64,000 bases of DNA from Reichenbachiella sp. 5M10. Its GTDB lineage: Bacteria > Bacteroidota > Bacteroidia > Cytophagales > Cyclobacteriaceae. Below are positions 61,456 through 64,000 of the stretch, one piece after another; within the stretch, counting starts at the first letter, position 1, and each line of letters opens with the position of its first letter. The translations under genes and the position numbers were made by a program. The notes beneath the pieces are model-generated. The model saw only the letters and a program-made list of their open reading frames with translations. It did not search any database and was not told where the DNA came from. The stretch lies in contig NZ_MDGR01000007.1 of assembly GCF_002742335.1 (NCBI RefSeq), positions 3,228,501 through 3,292,500 of the forward strand, given 5' to 3'.

Positions 61456-64000
61456 TTATTTTTTGGAGTCTACTTTGTTCTCCTTGATCTCTTGACCTGT
61501 CTCGTCCAGATCTATCACTTCATAGCCGAGTGCTTCGAGTTTCGAACGATTGCTGGCGGCATCACCTACGACAACAATATAGAATTTATCATCTGCCAGA
61601 TATTTCTTGGCCAGCTTGTTGAGTTCCTTCTTAGACACATTGGCGATGATCTTGTTTTGCTGATCTACAAAATCCTCTGACAAACCGTAGTGATTCATTC
61701 TCGCCAAGAATCTCGCCTTTTGTGATGGCGTCTCGTAGTTTCGTGCATCACGCTGACCGATGGCATTGCGCATAAAGCTCAATTCTTCGTCACTGATTCC
61801 ACCTTGTCGATACGTCGTGATTTCCTTCATAAACTCAAAAACTGCACTGTCCGTAGCATCTGCTTTGACCCCTGCCAGCGCAGTAAAACTCCCTGGCTCC
61901 TCAGTGCTGTAGAAATACGAACGAGCCCCGTATGTCCAACCTTTGTCCTCTCGGAGATTGAGGTTGATTCGGCTATTGAATGCCCCTCCCAAGGGAAAAT
62001 TCATCAAGTAAGACTTGTAGTAATCACCCGTCGCATCGTAGGTCATGCCCGTCATGTACCCGATACGGATCTCTGATTGAGGAGCTCCAGCCTTATCGAC
62101 GAGGTATATCTTGGTGTTTGACCCTGTCTGTGCCTCTGGCAATTCAGGTATCTTCACTTCTTTGGCTTCCCATGATGTCAAAAAGCCCAATTGACCTTTG
62201 ATCTCCTGCTCCGATACATCTCCCACGATGACCAGCTCTGACACAGTCGGTGAGTAGTACTGGCTGTAGAAACTACGTACATCCTCTACAGTGATGGTCT
62301 CTACAGTCTCTATGATCCCTTCGGTCGGTACCGAGAGAATGTGCTCATCACCATACAGCAATCGGTCATACACCAAATCAGCAATACTGCCTGGATCCTT
62401 GTGCGAAGACTTGATTCCTTCGATCTGCTGATTTTTCAATCGGTCAAAATCCTCTTGTGTGAATGCTGGATTCTTCAAAATCTCGTCGGCCAGTTCCAAT
62501 GTTCTATCCAGGTTTTTCTTGAGTGTACTGATACGCATGGTGGTCGCACCGGCATTGCTCGAGACATGGATCTCACTACCTATTTTTCTTAGCTCCTCTT
62601 GGATTTGCTCCGAACTATAATTCTCCGTAGACTCGTTCATCAACGCAGCAGTCAAGCTCGCCAACCCTGACTTGGTCGGGGCGTATGCATCCATCTTGTG
62701 TCCCCCGTTGATTGTCAACTGCAGAGTGACTGTGGGTACCTCTTTGGATTCTGTACCGATCACTTTGATACCATTGGCCAACTCGTCCGTCCAAAAGTCC
62801 GGCACCTTGATCGATGGGTTTGGTCCCAAAGGAGGTCTCTTGCTACGGTCAAAATTATCCTTCCCTGGCTTCTTGTATGTTACTTTGTCATAATCTGTGG
62901 TAGGAAACGGGTTGGGTCCTTCGGTCTGTGGCACAAAATTGTCTGGATGCGCCAGGGCAGTCTCTTCGTTTGGCACCACACTCTGGATCACTCCCGGTTT
63001 GCCATTGACATACTGGTTGAATACACGCATGACATCCTCTTTGGTGAAGTTGAGGTAGCGGTCCAAGTCATACTTGATGCTGTTAGGATCACCCAAAAAT
63101 GTCTCGTAGCTTGCCAGTTGGCTCGCTTTCCCACTGACACTTTCCAGTCCCGTGATGATGTTTTTTTCCATCGCCGCTTTGAACTTTTCGACATCCTCAT
63201 CAGTCACCCCATTCTCAGCAAACTCCTTCATGGCTTTACGCATCTCAGCTTCTGTATCGGTCAATGACTGACCTGGGAAGGCAAACACCATCATGGTAAA
63301 CTGCCCACCCAATTCACTGCATGGATGAGACACATTGGCTTGAATTGCCTTTTGTGTCAAGACAAATTTCTTGTAAAAATAAGAGCTACGTCCCGAGCCC
63401 AAAATATCCGACAAACAGTCCAATGGAGCTTCGTCAGGATGAAATCTAGGTACCGTAGGCACGGTAAAAAACAAAGCAGGGAAACGAATATTGCTATCTA
63501 CATACGACACATAGCGATCCTGATCCACTACAGGTGCATCGAGTTTCATTTTGTCCACTTCGGGTCCTCTTGGGATCACTCCAAAATACTTCTCGACAAG
63601 CTTGACTACTTCTGCGGTATTGACGTCTCCACCGACAGTCAAGGTCGCGTTGTTTGGGCCATACCAACGCATAAAAAACTTCTTGAGGTCATTTACATCC
63701 ACACGATCCAAATCCTCCAATCTACCGATGGTCAACCAAGAATATGGATGTCCATATGGATACAAGGCCGCTGCATTGACCTCACTCCATCTCCCATATG
63801 GGCGGTTGTCATAGTTCTGCCCTTTCTCATTCTTGACCGTGGCACGTTGCACTTCAAATTTCTTTTGCGTCACCGCATCGAGGAAGAAGCCCATGCGATC
63901 CGATTCCAACCACAGCATCGTCTCTAGTTGATTGCTCGGTACGGTCTCAAAATAGTTCGTCCTATCGGTGTTCGTCGTACCGTTCATGGTACCCCCTGCT
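61456..64000 (-). CDS. M16-family zinc metallopeptidase, partial (N-terminus beyond window)
   Basis: The frame is open to the window end; the Met codon at 63987 is internal (AGGT-MNGTTNTDRTNYFETVP is the standard M16 stretch about 35 residues after the zinc motif). The HxxEH zinc site is therefore outside the window. Visible are the distal part of the first M16 unit (LWLESDRMGFFLDAV, ENEKGQNYDNRPYG with the third zinc ligand Glu region), its C-terminal half, and a second inactive M16 unit (about 400 residues on, NGIKVIGTESKEVPTVTLQLTINGG) ending with YLADDKFYIVVVGD. Tandem-unit M16 peptidases of about 940 residues in Bacteroidota are usually exported and degrade peptides in the periplasm. No link to the glycan loci. 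Confidence 0.93.
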   Translation of the reverse strand, partial: AGGTMNGTTNTDRTNYFETVPSNQLETMLWLESDRMGFFLDAVTQKKFEVQRATVKNEKGQNYDNRPYGRWSEVNAAALYPYGHPYSWLTIGRLEDLDRVDVNDLKKFFMRWYGPNNATLTVGGDVNTAEVVKLVEKYFGVIPRGPEVDKMKLDAPVVDQDRYVSYVDSNIRFPALFFTVPTVPRFHPDEAPLDCLSDILGSGRSSYFYKKFVLTQKAIQANVSHPCSELGGQFTMMVFAFPGQSLTDTEAEMRKAMKEFAENGVTDEDVEKFKAAMEKNIITGLESVSGKASQLASYETFLGDPNSIKYDLDRYLNFTKEDVMRVFNQYVNGKPGVIQSVVPNEETALAHPDNFVPQTEGPNPFPTTDYDKVTYKKPGKDNFDRSKRPPLGPNPSIKVPDFWTDELANGIKVIGTESKEVPTVTLQLTINGGHKMDAYAPTKSGLASLTAALMNESTENYSSEQIQEELRKIGSEIHVSSNAGATTMRISTLKKNLDRTLELADEILKNPAFTQEDFDRLKNQQIEGIKSSHKDPGSIADLVYDRLLYGDEHILSVPTEGIIETVETITVEDVRSFYSQYYSPTVSELVIVGDVSEQEIKGQLGFLTSWEAKEVKIPELPEAQTGSNTKIYLVDKAGAPQSEIRIGYMTGMTYDATGDYYKSYLMNFPLGGAFNSRINLNLREDKGWTYGARSYFYSTEEPGSFTALAGVKADATDSAVFEFMKEITTYRQGGISDEELSFMRNAIGQRDARNYETPSQKARFLARMNHYGLSEDFVDQQNKIIANVSKKELNKLAKKYLADDKFYIVVVGDAASNRSKLEALGYEVIDLDETGQEIKENKVDSKK

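Overview
The window is a carbohydrate-degradation island of a Bacteroidota bacterium, most likely order Cytophagales. This rests on three SusC/SusD pairs, two hybrid two-component regulators (HTCS), many lipoprotein signal peptides ending in Cys, and type IX secretion (T9SS) C-terminal domains on two secreted proteins. No rRNA, tRNA, CRISPR array, prophage or transposase was seen.

Region A (1-11954): a PKD-domain lipoprotein, SusC, SusD and the start of a GH99/GH71-like lipoprotein run leftwards. A divergent HTCS is followed by a GH5_2-type endoglucanase lipoprotein. The substrate is uncertain, possibly a beta-glucan. A methionine aminopeptidase gene (12061-12825) separates A from B.

Region B (13205-about 38390) is a long beta-mannan (galacto/glucomannan) utilisation locus, all on the minus strand. 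In transcription order it encodes SusC, SusD, two IPT/TIG surface glycan-binding proteins, a periplasmic GH26 mannanase, a GH130 mannosylglucose phosphorylase, a GPH-type sugar symporter, a sialate-O-acetylesterase-like esterase, a GH27 alpha-galactosidase, a T9SS-secreted CBM-GH26 mannanase, a cellobiose/mannobiose 2-epimerase, an HTCS and a GH5_7 mannanase. This is a full route: surface mannanases cut, SusCD imports, the esterase and alpha-galactosidase trim side groups, the second GH26 makes mannobiose, the symporter imports it, the epimerase makes mannosyl-glucose, and GH130 releases mannose-1-phosphate plus glucose. A divergent GH2 lipoprotein (38683-41469) follows.

Region C (41542-about 58966) looks like a laminarin/beta-1,3-glucan locus. 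Leftwards: PKD surface lipoprotein, two GH16 laminarinase-like lipoproteins, SusC, SusD and a T9SS-secreted DUF5107 protein. Rightwards: a membrane-spanning propeller/Y_Y_Y/LuxR-type regulator, a GH3 beta-glucosidase and a serine hydrolase. A 9-bp motif (TGATGTATT, either orientation) occurs twice in front of the divergent regulator/PKD genes and twice in front of GH3, and is a candidate operator.

The right end (59291-64000) has a cluster of 12-bp palindromes on a 22-bp grid, a sodium:solute symporter with its DUF4212 small subunit, and an M16 zinc peptidase cut by the window edge. All functions are read from sequence motifs by eye; no database search was run.
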